A DNA stretch of 39,136 nt from Methanocalculus sp. MSAO_Arc2 (GCA_003838065.1 QZAC01000195.1:1-39136), one strand, 5' to 3'. Numbered from the stretch's first letter, positions 7,142-15,299 are shown. Numbers and translations: made by a program. The notes: generated by a model from the sequence alone, not told the origin.

Positions 7142-8839
7142 ATGTACAGGTTCGCGGTCTCGCTTTTTCTGGCGCTGCTCTTCATTCCTCTGGCTGCAAC
7201 AGCGGGTATAACCATTACTGCCTTCTGCCCGGATCCCTACCTGCCCTATGATCCAGATGAATTCATCGTCCTTTCCGGCTCGGGGAGCCTTGATGGCTGG
7301 ACCATCAAAGATAAACGGGGTGTCCTCAGCTTCCCGCCAGGCACCCGGATCGATGGCGATCTCGTTATTGCCAGAAAAGCGGATTCATACAAAATAACTC
7401 ACGGAACATACCCTGACTTTGAATGGGAGTACTCAACCCCTGATGTGCCTGATATGGATCGCAGCGGACGGTTCAACCTGGCAAATCCGGAAGACGAGAT
7501 ACGGCTCTATTATCATGATGAGCTTCGGTTTGAGATTGCCTGGCCACGGGATGTCAAACCGCGCAGGGGTCAGATTCATAGAATTGTTGATGGTGTATGG
7601 AATCCCCGCCCCTTTATGATAGGTCAGAGCGATTTCTCCCCGATCCTGGTTGAAGATGTTTCAGTTACACTCTTTGTCTCTCCTGACTCTGCGTATGAGG
7701 TATTTGAACAGGCAATTACGTCAGCTGAGCGTTCCATTGAGATGAGTGTGTATGAATTCACTCACCCGGGTATCGCAGGGCTCTTAGAGGACGCACACAA
7801 CCGGGGTGTCACCGTGCGGATTCTGGTTGAAGGAATTCCGGTTGGTGGAATATCACCCGATCAGGCACATCTCCTCACCGGACTGAATCAATCCGGCATT
7901 CCAGTTGACATGATGGGCAGTTCCGGGAGTGGTGAGCCTACACGTTATCGTTTTCTTCATGCAAAATATCTCATTGTTGATTCAGAGTCTGTTATCATTA
8001 CCAGCGAGAATATCAAACAGAGTGGCATTCCATATACAGGATATGAAGGCAACAGGGGATGGGGCGTCTGGATCCACGAACCCCGTCTTGCCGATTACTT
8101 TTCGATGGTCTATGCCGAAGACTCAAAGGGATGGGATATCTACCCTATCATCCCTGTCAGGGAAATCTCGGTTCCGGGTGACTACCATGCACAATCCCAG
8201 GCATCCCGGTATGCTCCGGTTAGAATTGACGGCGCCACGATCACTCCTGTTATATCCCCGGATACTTCCTGCCTCGTCCCGGCACTGATAGCCGGGGCGA
8301 CTACCTCGCTTGAGATCCAGCAGGCATATATCAGAAACTGGACCCGGAATGATCCAAACCCATGGCTGGATGCGGCTATCGATGCTGCAGGCCGTGGGGT
8401 GAATGTACGGATCATCCTTGATGCGACATGGTACAATCTTCAGGGAGACCGTGCAAATGATTGGATAGTTTCATTTATCAATATGCATGCAGAACAGGAA
8501 AACCTCCCGATCGAGGCCCGGCTTTTTGATGCCAGGAGGGGCGGGGCAACCCGGATCCATACGAAGGGTGTGATTGTTGACAACCGTGCTGTTCTTGTAT
8601 CCAGCATCAACTGGAATGAAAATTCACCAATGAATAATAGGGAAGCGGGTGTTATCATCGATCACCCGGATGCCGCTGCATATTATCTCAGGGTTTTTGA
8701 AGATGACTGGAGGAATGAGTATACCTCCTCACATGTATCACCCATGTCAGGAGAGAATTGGATTAAGCCTGCCATTGCTGGTGCTATCATTCTCTTCTTT
8801 GCAGGGATTATCATCGGAAGGAGAATAAAAAGAGATTGA
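7142..8839 (+). CDS. Secreted, membrane-anchored phospholipase D-fold protein with N-terminal lamin-tail-like domain
   Basis: A 565-residue protein. Residues 1-21 form a signal peptide (MYRFAVSLFLALLFIPLAATA). Next, about 22-130, is a beta-rich segment with YDPDEFIVLSGSG and WTIKDKRGVLSFP, which resembles a lamin-tail (LTD) domain. Two phospholipase-D catalytic halves follow: H273-x-K275-x4-D280 (FLHAKYLIVD), then N-rich SENIKQSG; and H473-x-K475-x4-D480 (RIHTKGVIVD), then SSINWNENS. The C-terminus has one transmembrane segment (about 540-558) and a basic tail (GRRIKRD), so the enzyme faces outward. Both HKD sites look intact, so phosphodiester hydrolysis (nuclease or phospholipase) is likely; the substrate is not known. 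LTD domains recur with extracellular nucleases, which favours DNA. Convergent with the HTH pair, 5 bp between stops. Confidence 0.85.
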   Translation: MYRFAVSLFLALLFIPLAATAGITITAFCPDPYLPYDPDEFIVLSGSGSLDGWTIKDKRGVLSFPPGTRIDGDLVIARKADSYKITHGTYPDFEWEYSTPDVPDMDRSGRFNLANPEDEIRLYYHDELRFEIAWPRDVKPRRGQIHRIVDGVWNPRPFMIGQSDFSPILVEDVSVTLFVSPDSAYEVFEQAITSAERSIEMSVYEFTHPGIAGLLEDAHNRGVTVRILVEGIPVGGISPDQAHLLTGLNQSGIPVDMMGSSGSGEPTRYRFLHAKYLIVDSESVIITSENIKQSGIPYTGYEGNRGWGVWIHEPRLADYFSMVYAEDSKGWDIYPIIPVREISVPGDYHAQSQASRYAPVRIDGATITPVISPDTSCLVPALIAGATTSLEIQQAYIRNWTRNDPNPWLDAAIDAAGRGVNVRIILDATWYNLQGDRANDWIVSFINMHAEQENLPIEARLFDARRGGATRIHTKGVIVDNRAVLVSSINWNENSPMNNREAGVIIDHPDAAAYYLRVFEDDWRNEYTSSHVSPMSGENWIKPAIAGAIILFFAGIIIGRRIKRD

Positions 8840-8844
8840 GAGGA

Positions 8845-9159
8845 TTATTTCCTCTGCTTTTTTGCGCACTGGCAGATATCACAGATGGTGATATTACCTC
8901 TTTCTTCGTTCATTACGGCAAAAGCCCATCGGTCAAGCATGGCAGCCATCTCCTCGGAGACTTCGATCTCTCCTGATCCTCTCTTTCTGCTCAGATATTG
9001 CGATATGGCTGCACGTGATATCCCGAGCCTGCGTGAAACCTCGCTCTGCCTGACCCCCTGTCCATTCACCAGCCGGTACACAAGCTCCGCACGCATTCGG
9101 GGGAGGTAGTTCCGTGCCAGCTCGTCACAGAGCATGATGTCGCAGAGCCGCTTTTTCAT
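8845..9159 (-). CDS. Small HTH transcriptional regulator with C-terminal cysteine motif
   Basis: A 104-residue XRE/COG2522-like regulator. The helix-turn-helix is GVRQSEVSRRLGISRAAISQ (residues 36-54), a typical DNA-binding unit. The C-terminus ends CDICQCAKKQRK (C93, C96, C98), with further cysteines C6 and C11; a small metal or redox site is possible. The start overlaps the stop of the upstream winged-helix gene by 4 nt (ATGA), so the two are translationally coupled. Regulation of the neighbouring PLD and OB-fold genes is inferred from position only. Confidence 0.8.
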   Translation of the reverse strand: MKKRLCDIMLCDELARNYLPRMRAELVYRLVNGQGVRQSEVSRRLGISRAAISQYLSRKRGSGEIEVSEEMAAMLDRWAFAVMNEERGNITICDICQCAKKQRK

Positions 9160-9392
9160 GCCGATGCCATCTGGGTTTCATCAACCCTGCATTCATAGAT
9201 GATCTGCCGTGCATCCCTGAAGTTGAACTTTTCAAGGATCAGACCCTGTTCCTTGAGCCTTTTCAGCGCATACCTCACCGTTCTTGGTGCCAGACTGCTC
9301 TCTTTAACAATATCCTTGTGTGTCATTGAACCTCCCTGCTCAAGAAGGGTCAGTACCTTCTTTGAGGAGGGGGGCAGCACTTGTGACTGCAT
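9156..9392 (-). CDS. Winged-helix (MarR-like) transcriptional regulator
   Basis: A 78-residue single-domain protein with a winged helix: SKKVLTLLEQGGSMTHKDIV, then the recognition helix APRTVRYALKRLKEQGLI and a short wing (FRDARQIIYECRV). It is the first gene of a two-gene regulator unit, overlapping the XRE-like gene by 4 nt. Its ATG lies 5 bp from a perfect inverted repeat (9398-9418) that overlaps its promoter, so negative autoregulation is likely. The divergent OB-fold gene shares the same intergenic space and could be controlled from the same site. Confidence 0.85.
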   Translation of the reverse strand: MQSQVLPPSSKKVLTLLEQGGSMTHKDIVKESSLAPRTVRYALKRLKEQGLILEKFNFRDARQIIYECRVDETQMASA

Positions 9393-9397
9393 ACAAT

Positions 9398-9418
9398 TAT
9401 GTTAACGCTGTTAACATA
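9398..9418. promoter_or_regulatory. Palindromic operator between the winged-helix gene and the OB-fold gene
   Basis: TATGTTAAC, three bases (GCT), then GTTAACATA: perfect 9-bp arms around a 3-bp centre. The site sits over the expected core promoter of the minus-strand regulator pair, and 39 bp before the plus-strand gene at 9457. This is the size and symmetry of a site for a dimeric winged-helix protein. Confidence 0.7.
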
Positions 9419-9456
9419 TGAACCTATCGCTTGATATGTAATCCGGTTGAGATTGT

Positions 9457-9819
9457 ATGATGCTGGATCCCTCACAAAGGAAAGCAATTCTTCTCATCTC
9501 CGGCTCCATAGCGGTGATCCTCCTTTTCCATGGTCTGATCTCGCTTGCGGGGCCTGCTTTGTTCTCCACTCCATATGATCCCTCATTATATGATGGAAAA
9601 CGGGTATCGCATGAAGGCATTGTGGAAGAACTCAGGGATACCCGGACAGGAGGGCATACAATCGCCATGGTCTCTGGTGTAAAAATCTTTATCCCACAGG
9701 GTATTGCGGTAACTGATCTGAGAATAGGAGATAGTGTTACAGTCTATGGCCTCCTCCAGACATTTGATGGAGATCGCGAGATCAGGATTCAAAGAGATCA
9801 GGATATCATTCCCTGGTGA
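9457..9819 (+). CDS. Membrane-anchored OB-fold protein
   Basis: A 120-residue protein. A short N-terminal cytoplasmic piece precedes one transmembrane helix (about 10-31, AILLISGSIAVILLFHGLIS). The outer part (about 45-118) reads as a five-stranded OB-fold of the nucleic-acid-binding (tRNA_anti) type: RVSHEGIVEELRDTR, GHTIAMVSGVKIFIP, then DLRIGDSVTVYGLLQTFDG and REIRIQRDQDIIPW. Fold assignment is by strand pattern. It is divergent from the regulator pair with the palindromic site between, and close to the membrane-anchored PLD enzyme, so the two may act together at the cell surface. An ATG at 9460 is an equal start. Confidence 0.65.
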   Translation: MMLDPSQRKAILLISGSIAVILLFHGLISLAGPALFSTPYDPSLYDGKRVSHEGIVEELRDTRTGGHTIAMVSGVKIFIPQGIAVTDLRIGDSVTVYGLLQTFDGDREIRIQRDQDIIPW

Positions 9820-9837
9820 TCAGCGTATCATATCGGT

Positions 9838-10032
9838 TTATCGTTGTTTTGATTCAAAGATATCAGATTGCTTCTTTTTATCGAATTTCAGGCCACCATA
9901 GGTTTGCAGTGATCTTGATTTTTTCTGGTTGAAATCATCATCGAACTCTTGTTCCTCTTTCTTCTGTTGTCTCCCTTCGACGCCAGCTCCAACCCTGGTC
10001 TTCTCGTCATCTCTGATGACTATCCGGGTCAT
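9838..10032 (-). CDS. Small charged protein, function unknown
   Basis: A 64-residue, very hydrophilic protein starting MTRIVIRDDEKTRVGAGVEG, then a Gln/Glu/Lys-rich middle (QQKKEEQEFDDDF) and a Lys-rich end (KFDKKKQSDIFESKQR). It has no membrane segment and no cysteine and is probably largely disordered. It lies 42 bp downstream of the DASS transporter on the same strand and could be co-transcribed. A hairpin with GAGAGG/CCTCTC arms lies directly before the ATG. I do not recognise the family. Confidence 0.5.
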   Translation of the reverse strand: MTRIVIRDDEKTRVGAGVEGRQQKKEEQEFDDDFNQKKSRSLQTYGGLKFDKKKQSDIFESKQR

Positions 10033-10051
10033 GAGAGGATATTGACCTCTC
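10033..10051 (-). promoter_or_regulatory. Hairpin at the start of the small charged protein gene
   Basis: On the minus strand GAGAGG (10051-10046) pairs with CCTCTC (10038-10033), seven-base loop between, ending one base before the ATG. It could hide the purine-rich GGAGAGG from ribosomes, or be chance. Confidence 0.3.
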
Positions 10052-10074
10052 CATACATAAGGATAATGGAGAGA

Positions 10075-11589
10075 TCAGGTGGATACTGCCCATGATGGAA
10101 TGTCCGGAGTGAATCCAAGAGCCCACATTACAATGGTGAAGAGGAAGAATGTCCAGAATACAACTCCCATCAGGTTCAGCGCCCATCCGGATCGGATCAG
10201 TGTACGCATATCGATATACCCTGTTCCAAATGCAACCGCATTTGGCGGAGTGGCCACCGGGAGCATAAAGGCCAGAGATGCACAGACTGCAGCGGTCACC
10301 ATCAGCATATAGGGGTGAACACCCAATGAAACAGAGGTGACCGCCATGATTGGCATCATCACCGAAGCGATGGCGGTATTTGAAGAGACCTCGGTTAAAA
10401 GCGATACAGCAAGTGCGACTATCAACACAAACAACGCGATTGGAAGGACATGAAGCATCGTGAAAGAATCAACGATCAATTTTGCAAGCCCACTCTGGAT
10501 AAATGCAGCCGATAGGCAGAGACCCCCTCCAAACAGGAGCAATATTCCCCATGGGATCTTCACAGCCCACTCCCAATTCATAGTAAAGATTCCTTCCTTC
10601 CAGTTCACCGGGAGTACAAAGAGGAGAAGTGCTCCAAAGATAGCGATCACGGTATCGTTTATGCCTGGGAACACCTGATCCAGGCCAGGAATGGTGACAT
10701 TACCGATCACCTTGGTGCTTGCATTGATCCAGCAGAATGCTGTCAGGATAAAAACAAAGAGTGTCCACCTCTCTCCTCTGCTCATCGGCCCCAGCTCTTC
10801 CATCTCCTGCATGATGACATCTTTTGCCTGGGAGAGTTTCAGTGGAAGGTGTCGGTATGGTACCTTGATCAGCCAGAGCCAAACAATTGGGATAAAAATA
10901 GTAGCAAGCGGGATACCAAATTTCATCCATGTAAAGAAGTCGACATCAGGGGCAGCAGGGAAGAGGATCTTCATCTGTGCGATGAAGATGCCGTTTGGAG
11001 GCGATCCGATGATGGTTGCTATCCCGCCGATATTTGCGGCATAGGCAACTGCGATGATAAGGCAGCCGGCCAAATCCCGCTGTTCTTCTGTCATTTCGTT
11101 TAACTTTGTATTTAATCCAGGCATCACCGTTGCTATGATCGCAATGGCAATTGGGATCATCATCATGGCAGTTGCGGTGTTTGAGATCCACATCGAGAGA
11201 AAACCAGTGGCGATCATGAATCCAAGAATAAGACGCCGTGGACTCGTGCCGACAATATTGATGATAGAAAGTGCAATCCTTCTATGCAGTCCCCATCTTT
11301 GCATCGACATCGCAATAATAAAACCGCCCAGAAAGAGGAATATCACTGGATCTGCATATGGTGCTGTCGCTTCCCTGACAGAGAGAACTCCAAGGAGAGG
11401 AAAGAGAACGATTGGAAGAAGGGCAGTCACTTCAAGCGGGATGGCTTCAGTGACCCAGAATATAGCCATCAAAAGTGTGACTGCGGCTGCATATCGTGCC
11501 TCAATCGGGATAACCTCTGGATCAATTGGTGCGAGAATAACTGAGATAAAAACCAGTACACCAACAATTTTCCCGATTTCTTTTTTCAT
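10075..11589 (-). CDS. SLC13/DASS family anion (di/tricarboxylate) transporter
   Basis: A 504-residue polytopic membrane protein with about 12 hydrophobic segments. The family marks are present: the N-terminal WVTEAIPLEVTALLPIVLFP (an amphipathic re-entrant region), the sodium/substrate motif SNT (WISNTATAMMMIP) and the second repeat's SSNTAIASVMMP near the C-terminus. DASS proteins move dicarboxylates, citrate, sulfate or phosphate-like anions, usually with sodium. The substrate cannot be read from sequence; malate or succinate uptake would link to the malate dehydrogenase nearby but that is an inference. A TATA box (11727-11736) would give a leader of about 118 nt. Confidence 0.88.
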   Translation of the reverse strand: MKKEIGKIVGVLVFISVILAPIDPEVIPIEARYAAAVTLLMAIFWVTEAIPLEVTALLPIVLFPLLGVLSVREATAPYADPVIFLFLGGFIIAMSMQRWGLHRRIALSIINIVGTSPRRLILGFMIATGFLSMWISNTATAMMMIPIAIAIIATVMPGLNTKLNEMTEEQRDLAGCLIIAVAYAANIGGIATIIGSPPNGIFIAQMKILFPAAPDVDFFTWMKFGIPLATIFIPIVWLWLIKVPYRHLPLKLSQAKDVIMQEMEELGPMSRGERWTLFVFILTAFCWINASTKVIGNVTIPGLDQVFPGINDTVIAIFGALLLFVLPVNWKEGIFTMNWEWAVKIPWGILLLFGGGLCLSAAFIQSGLAKLIVDSFTMLHVLPIALFVLIVALAVSLLTEVSSNTAIASVMMPIMAVTSVSLGVHPYMLMVTAAVCASLAFMLPVATPPNAVAFGTGYIDMRTLIRSGWALNLMGVVFWTFFLFTIVMWALGFTPDIPSWAVST

Positions 11590-11726
11590 TCTTACATTAA
11601 TGGAGTTCTGAGATTATTAGTATTCCTTTTCGAATTCCTGTTGTATTCCCTGATTTTCTCAAAGAGTATATGCTCCATCAAAATGAATCAGTATCAAAGA
11701 TTGCACTGAATCGGTTTTTGAGTATC

Positions 11727-11736
11727 CATATATAAA
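11727..11736 (-). promoter_or_regulatory. TATA box upstream of the DASS transporter
   Basis: TTTATATATG on the minus strand, the best TATA match in the gap. A second candidate (GCATATACTC near 11662-11671) would give a shorter leader. Confidence 0.4.
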
Positions 11737-11767
11737 CCGGGCTGCATGACGTAGATTGGGCAGCTGA

Positions 11768-12274
11768 TCATTTGTTATCAATCATCGTAATTGCATCAAG
11801 AACTGCTTTTCGAACCGTTTCATCATCATCATCTTTCACCCTGTCAAGTGCCGATCTGGCTGCATCACCACCGATTTGGCCAAGTGCCCATGCCGCCTTC
11901 TCCCGGACTTTCTTCTCAGTGTCATTTTGTAAGATCTCTATCAGCGGATCGACAGCCGATTCATCACCAATGCTGCCGAGTCCTTCAGCAGCACCGATTC
12001 TGTTCCACTTGTCTTTGTGTTTGAGAAGTTCAATCAGCGGTGGCACTGCCTTTGGATCTCCTAATTTACCGAGTGATTTCGCAGCAATCCAAGCAACATC
12101 CACATATGGATCGCCGAGCGCCTCAATGAGAGGATCAACAGCCCGAAGGTCTCCTTCATCTCCGAGAGCCTCGGCGGCACGCCACCGGTAATTCAATGTC
12201 CCTTCCCTGAGAAGGACTATCAGGAGAAAAAAATTTTCTTCCCTTTTGGCGTCATCGCCAACCATTTCAACCAT
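11768..12274 (-). CDS. HEAT-repeat (PBS lyase-like) protein
   Basis: A 168-residue protein made of four to five HEAT repeats of about 31 residues, seen as the repeated pattern AVDPLIEAL / AVPPLIELL / AVDPLIEIL followed by D and an A-A-E/K-x-LG helix (AAEALGDEG, AAKSLGKLG, AAEGLGSIG, AAWALGQIG). These form a curved solenoid used for protein-protein contact; archaeal members are often tied to phycobilin-lyase-like repeats without enzymatic activity. An AGGTG site before the ATG and a TATA box about 37 bp upstream (12306-12315) make it a single transcription unit. The partner is unknown. Confidence 0.85.
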   Translation of the reverse strand: MVEMVGDDAKREENFFLLIVLLREGTLNYRWRAAEALGDEGDLRAVDPLIEALGDPYVDVAWIAAKSLGKLGDPKAVPPLIELLKHKDKWNRIGAAEGLGSIGDESAVDPLIEILQNDTEKKVREKAAWALGQIGGDAARSALDRVKDDDDETVRKAVLDAITMIDNK

Positions 12275-12305
12275 GTATCACACCTAAGCGGCATTTATCA
12301 GACTG

Positions 12306-12315
12306 CAATATAAAG
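12306..12315 (-). promoter_or_regulatory. TATA box of the HEAT-repeat gene
   Basis: CTTTATATTG on the minus strand, placed for a start near 12285 and a short leader carrying the AGGTG ribosome-binding site. Confidence 0.5.
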
Positions 12316-12451
12316 ATATTGATCTTCAACAGCTGCATCTGTACCCACAATATACAGGATTTTTTGTGAATGAGCGTTGCAAGGATCTGACTTTGGTCCT
12401 CCTTTTCTTAGATCGTGAATCTCTTATGCCCGGACTTCATAGAATACAGGT

Positions 12452-12838
12452 ATGGAGACCGGGAGTGGTGAGGAGTGCCGCACTTTTGCGGTAGCTCCGG
12501 GAGAAAAAATAGATATCCTGGAACTTGAAGAGCTTGGGCATCGGTACGATATCGATATCTTCCTGTATTTTGAGGAAGAGCTAGCACGACGCTCAACGAT
12601 AGAGAAGGATCTGTCGGCTTTCCGGAAAGTGCCGGAATATGAACGCCCATTTATACCGCTTGGGAAGTTTATATCATTTGCATCAACTCAGGATCCGGGA
12701 TTCCGCGATAAACTCAGGGAACTCCCTCTTATCCTCGAAGTGATTGCATGCGGTGAAGCTGTCATCGATGGCAGAAATCGCCGTTATATTACAACACTGA
12801 TGCCTTTCCTCGATGAAATGGAAGCCCTTGAGCTGTGA
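12452..12838 (+). CDS. Conserved-looking protein of unknown function
   Basis: A 128-residue soluble, acidic protein with alternating helices and strands (KIDILELEELGHRYDIDIFL, then GKFISFASTQDPGFRDKLRE and LPLILEVIACGEAVIDGRN). It has no membrane segment and a single cysteine pair is absent after residue 9. Codon use looks like its neighbours and it ends 10 bp from znuB on the opposite strand, so it is probably a real gene. I do not recognise a family and propose no function. Confidence 0.6.
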   Translation: METGSGEECRTFAVAPGEKIDILELEELGHRYDIDIFLYFEEELARRSTIEKDLSAFRKVPEYERPFIPLGKFISFASTQDPGFRDKLRELPLILEVIACGEAVIDGRNRRYITTLMPFLDEMEALEL

Positions 12839-12848
12839 ATTGTACCGG

Positions 12849-13655
12849 CTATTCCAGGAGAAGGTGGCGCCAGCTGAGAGCTCCTCCATAGATGACAGCA
12901 CATGAAAGGATGATGGTAGCCCCTGAGGGGAGGTCGAAAACATAAGAAAGACCAATACCTGAGAGCACCGTTGCAGATCCAATGAGGATTGCACCTGCAA
13001 TCATTGCAGGGAGCGTATAGGAAAATAATCTGGCAGTTGCTGCAGGCAGGGTTAATAGTGCAATGACCAGTATAATTCCGACTACAGAGATAAGGAGGAC
13101 AACGGTGAACGCAACCATGATAAAGAGTACAAGTATGAGTCCTGATACCGGCAATCCTCTGACAGCGGCATACTCTGTATCAAAAATTGCTGAAACGAGC
13201 TGAGGAAAGAGGAGTAACACTACACAACAGATAATAAGGGTGAGGGCTGCCATCAGGTGGAGATCTCCTGTTGGTACAAGGAGAATATTCCCGAAGAGAT
13301 AACTAAAGAGGTCTGGTGCGTATCCCGGGGTGAGCGCGATGAATATGATCCCAACTGCCATCCCGGCTGCCCAGACAGCACCGGTGAGTGTATCTGTATT
13401 CTGCAGTTCCCGTTCATTCAGGTACCACATGAATACTGCCACACACATCGTAAAGGCAAACGCTCCAAGGAGCGGATCGATCCCGAAAAAGTACCCAAGG
13501 CCCACCCCTCCAAATGCGGCATGGGAGATACCTCCGCTCGTAGCTACCATACGCTTAACCACAACGAAACTACCGACGACTCCACAGACAACTGAGGCTA
13601 GGAGCCCTGCAATGATTGCATTCTGGAAGAACCCATATCCCAGGATCTCAAACAT
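12849..13655 (-). CDS. znuB: Metal ABC transporter permease (ZnuB/MntB type)
   Basis: A 268-residue membrane protein of the ABC-3 permease family with eight or so helices; family length is 260-290. Typical marks are the GLLASVVCGVVGSFVVVKRM and SGGISHAAFGGVGLGYFFGI segments near the N-terminus, the latter containing the conserved H-A-A-F-G-G. It forms the membrane channel of a zinc (or manganese) importer with ZnuC and ZnuA. ATG at 13664 would add three residues; 13655 is chosen, and either start overlaps the end of znuC, so the genes are translationally coupled. Last gene of the metal-uptake unit. Confidence 0.88.
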   Translation of the reverse strand: MFEILGYGFFQNAIIAGLLASVVCGVVGSFVVVKRMVATSGGISHAAFGGVGLGYFFGIDPLLGAFAFTMCVAVFMWYLNERELQNTDTLTGAVWAAGMAVGIIFIALTPGYAPDLFSYLFGNILLVPTGDLHLMAALTLIICCVVLLLFPQLVSAIFDTEYAAVRGLPVSGLILVLFIMVAFTVVLLISVVGIILVIALLTLPAATARLFSYTLPAMIAGAILIGSATVLSGIGLSYVFDLPSGATIILSCAVIYGGALSWRHLLLE

Positions 13656-14418
13656 CGTCCTCACCGTTATGTTCGCGCAGGACCCTGTGGGGAACGCCGT
13701 GGGCGATCAGGTCGACCGGACACCCATACACTGAGGTAAGCATATCATCGGTAATTACGGCGTCTCCATGCGTATACAGGCGGCGATTTAAACAAGCAAT
13801 CCTGTTCACTTTTCCGGAAATCGCTCCCACATCATGGGTCACAATAATTACGGTCATCTGGTCTCTCAGCATATCGATCAAGGAGAAGAACTGCTCTTCA
13901 GCAGGTGCATCAACATACACCGTTGGTTCGTCCAGAATGAGCAGGCGGGGCTCCCCGGCGAGTGCGCGTGCAATGATCACCCTCTGCTGCTGCCCCCCGG
14001 AAAGGGTTGAGAGTGGAGCATCTCCCATATTGGAAAGGCCGATTTGATCCAGTGCCTTCTGCATAGCAAAAAAATCCTCTTCCCGATATCTCCTGAAAAT
14101 TCCCGGGATCAGAGGGAGGCGGCTCTGGAGAATCATCTCTTTGACCGTGATCGGAAACGAGAAGTCGAACGTATGAAACTGCGGGACATATCCAATCAGC
14201 TTCCTTCCGTCAAAAGGGGGGAGGCCAAAGATGGACACCGAGCCAGAAGAGGGTGGGAGCAGACCCAGAACAGCCTTCAGAAGGGTTGTTTTTCCGCCTC
14301 CATTTGGGCCGATGACGGCTGCAAAATCATGCTCCATCACCTCCCATGAGACATCTTCGAGTACAACATGATTTCCGTACCGGACCGTGAGCCTGTCAAT
14401 ATGGAGAGCCGACGTCAC
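13648..14418 (-). CDS. znuC: Metal ABC transporter ATP-binding protein (ZnuC type)
   Basis: A 256-residue ATPase that powers metal import through ZnuB. The Walker A is GPNGGGKTT (residues about 38-46), the Q-loop is YVPQF, the signature is LSGGQQQR and the Walker B is LLILDEPT followed by a D-loop variant (VYVD). The H-switch VTHD is present. The family is the Mn/Zn/Fe ABC-type; GGGKTT instead of the usual GSGKST is normal for this group. It overlaps znuA by 4 nt and znuB by 8 nt in one operon. Confidence 0.92.
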   Translation of the reverse strand: MTSALHIDRLTVRYGNHVVLEDVSWEVMEHDFAAVIGPNGGGKTTLLKAVLGLLPPSSGSVSIFGLPPFDGRKLIGYVPQFHTFDFSFPITVKEMILQSRLPLIPGIFRRYREEDFFAMQKALDQIGLSNMGDAPLSTLSGGQQQRVIIARALAGEPRLLILDEPTVYVDAPAEEQFFSLIDMLRDQMTVIIVTHDVGAISGKVNRIACLNRRLYTHGDAVITDDMLTSVYGCPVDLIAHGVPHRVLREHNGEDDV

Positions 14419-15299
14419 GTCATCGCTCCTTTCATGGCATCTGCAACAATGAGAAAATTATCAAGGTATTCTTCTGCAAGCGGATCGATTACAACCACTG
14501 TTGCTTTGAGTTCTTCTGCTATCGATACGGCTGCCTTATGTGAGAACTGTGGCTCAACAAAAATGACGTTAATTGAATTTTCTTCTGCAATCTGCACAAT
14601 CTGCTGGATGTCCCGGGCAGTTGGCTCCCTTCCTCCGACATGGATTGCCACCTGTTCAAGACCATAATCACGTGCAAAATATCCCCATGCATCATGGGTC
14701 ACGATAAACCTGTTGTTCTGGTAATCGGCAAGGTCTTCTGTTAGCTGCTGATCGATCTCATTGATCCTGGCAATATAGCGGGCCAGGTTCTTTGAATAGA
14801 ACTCTGTATACTCTGGATCAAGATCAATGAGGGCTCCAGCCATTATTTCTGCCATCACTGCCCCGTTTCGTGGAGAGAGCCAGATATGGGGGTCGTAGTC
14901 GCCATGGTCATAAGGGCACCCGCACTCCCCCTGCTGAATCAAATCGATACCATCTGATAGATCAACGATGATGCTATCTGGATGAAAAGAAGAGATCCGT
15001 TCCACAAGACGGTCTTCAAACGGGAGCAGATCAGGACCGAGTCGGAAGAAGATCTTCGATCCTGATACCCTGCTGACCAGGGCTGGTGTCGGCTCAAATG
15101 TATGCGGCTGTGCTCCAGGAGGGACAACAACCGTCACGCTGATGCGGTTTCCGCCTATCTCTTCTGCAATCTCCTTCATCGGAAGAATTGTTACCGCAAT
15201 CGGCAACTGATCGTTATCTCTTCCATTATCGCTTTCGAAACAGCCTGAAGAAAGGCAGATGATGGCAAGTAGACCAACCAACAGAAGAGAGCTTCTCAT
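14415..15299 (-). CDS. znuA: Metal ABC transporter substrate-binding lipoprotein (ZnuA type)
   Basis: The 294-residue protein starts MRSSLLLVGLLAIICLSSGC, a lipoprotein signal peptide with C20 as the probable lipid anchor; ATG 15299 is preferred because GGGGG lies 8 nt upstream. The mature part is a cluster-9 (TroA-type) metal-binding protein. Candidate ligands are H in PGAQPHTFEPTP, H in DPHIWLSP, H in THDAWGYF and the acidic/H pair in EPQFSHKAA. The CGCPYDHGDYDPH segment is a short His/Asp/Cys-rich loop like the one in zinc-binding ZnuA, so zinc is favoured over manganese. ATGA overlap with znuC. Same operon as the DtxR-like regulator. Confidence 0.88.
   Translation of the reverse strand: MRSSLLLVGLLAIICLSSGCFESDNGRDNDQLPIAVTILPMKEIAEEIGGNRISVTVVVPPGAQPHTFEPTPALVSRVSGSKIFFRLGPDLLPFEDRLVERISSFHPDSIIVDLSDGIDLIQQGECGCPYDHGDYDPHIWLSPRNGAVMAEIMAGALIDLDPEYTEFYSKNLARYIARINEIDQQLTEDLADYQNNRFIVTHDAWGYFARDYGLEQVAIHVGGREPTARDIQQIVQIAEENSINVIFVEPQFSHKAAVSIAEELKATVVVIDPLAEEYLDNFLIVADAMKGAMT

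Noticed and set aside
11054..11611. 185-codon plus-strand frame opposite the DASS transporter
   Set aside because: Antisense shadow of a hydrophobic gene; no ribosome-binding site and no family.
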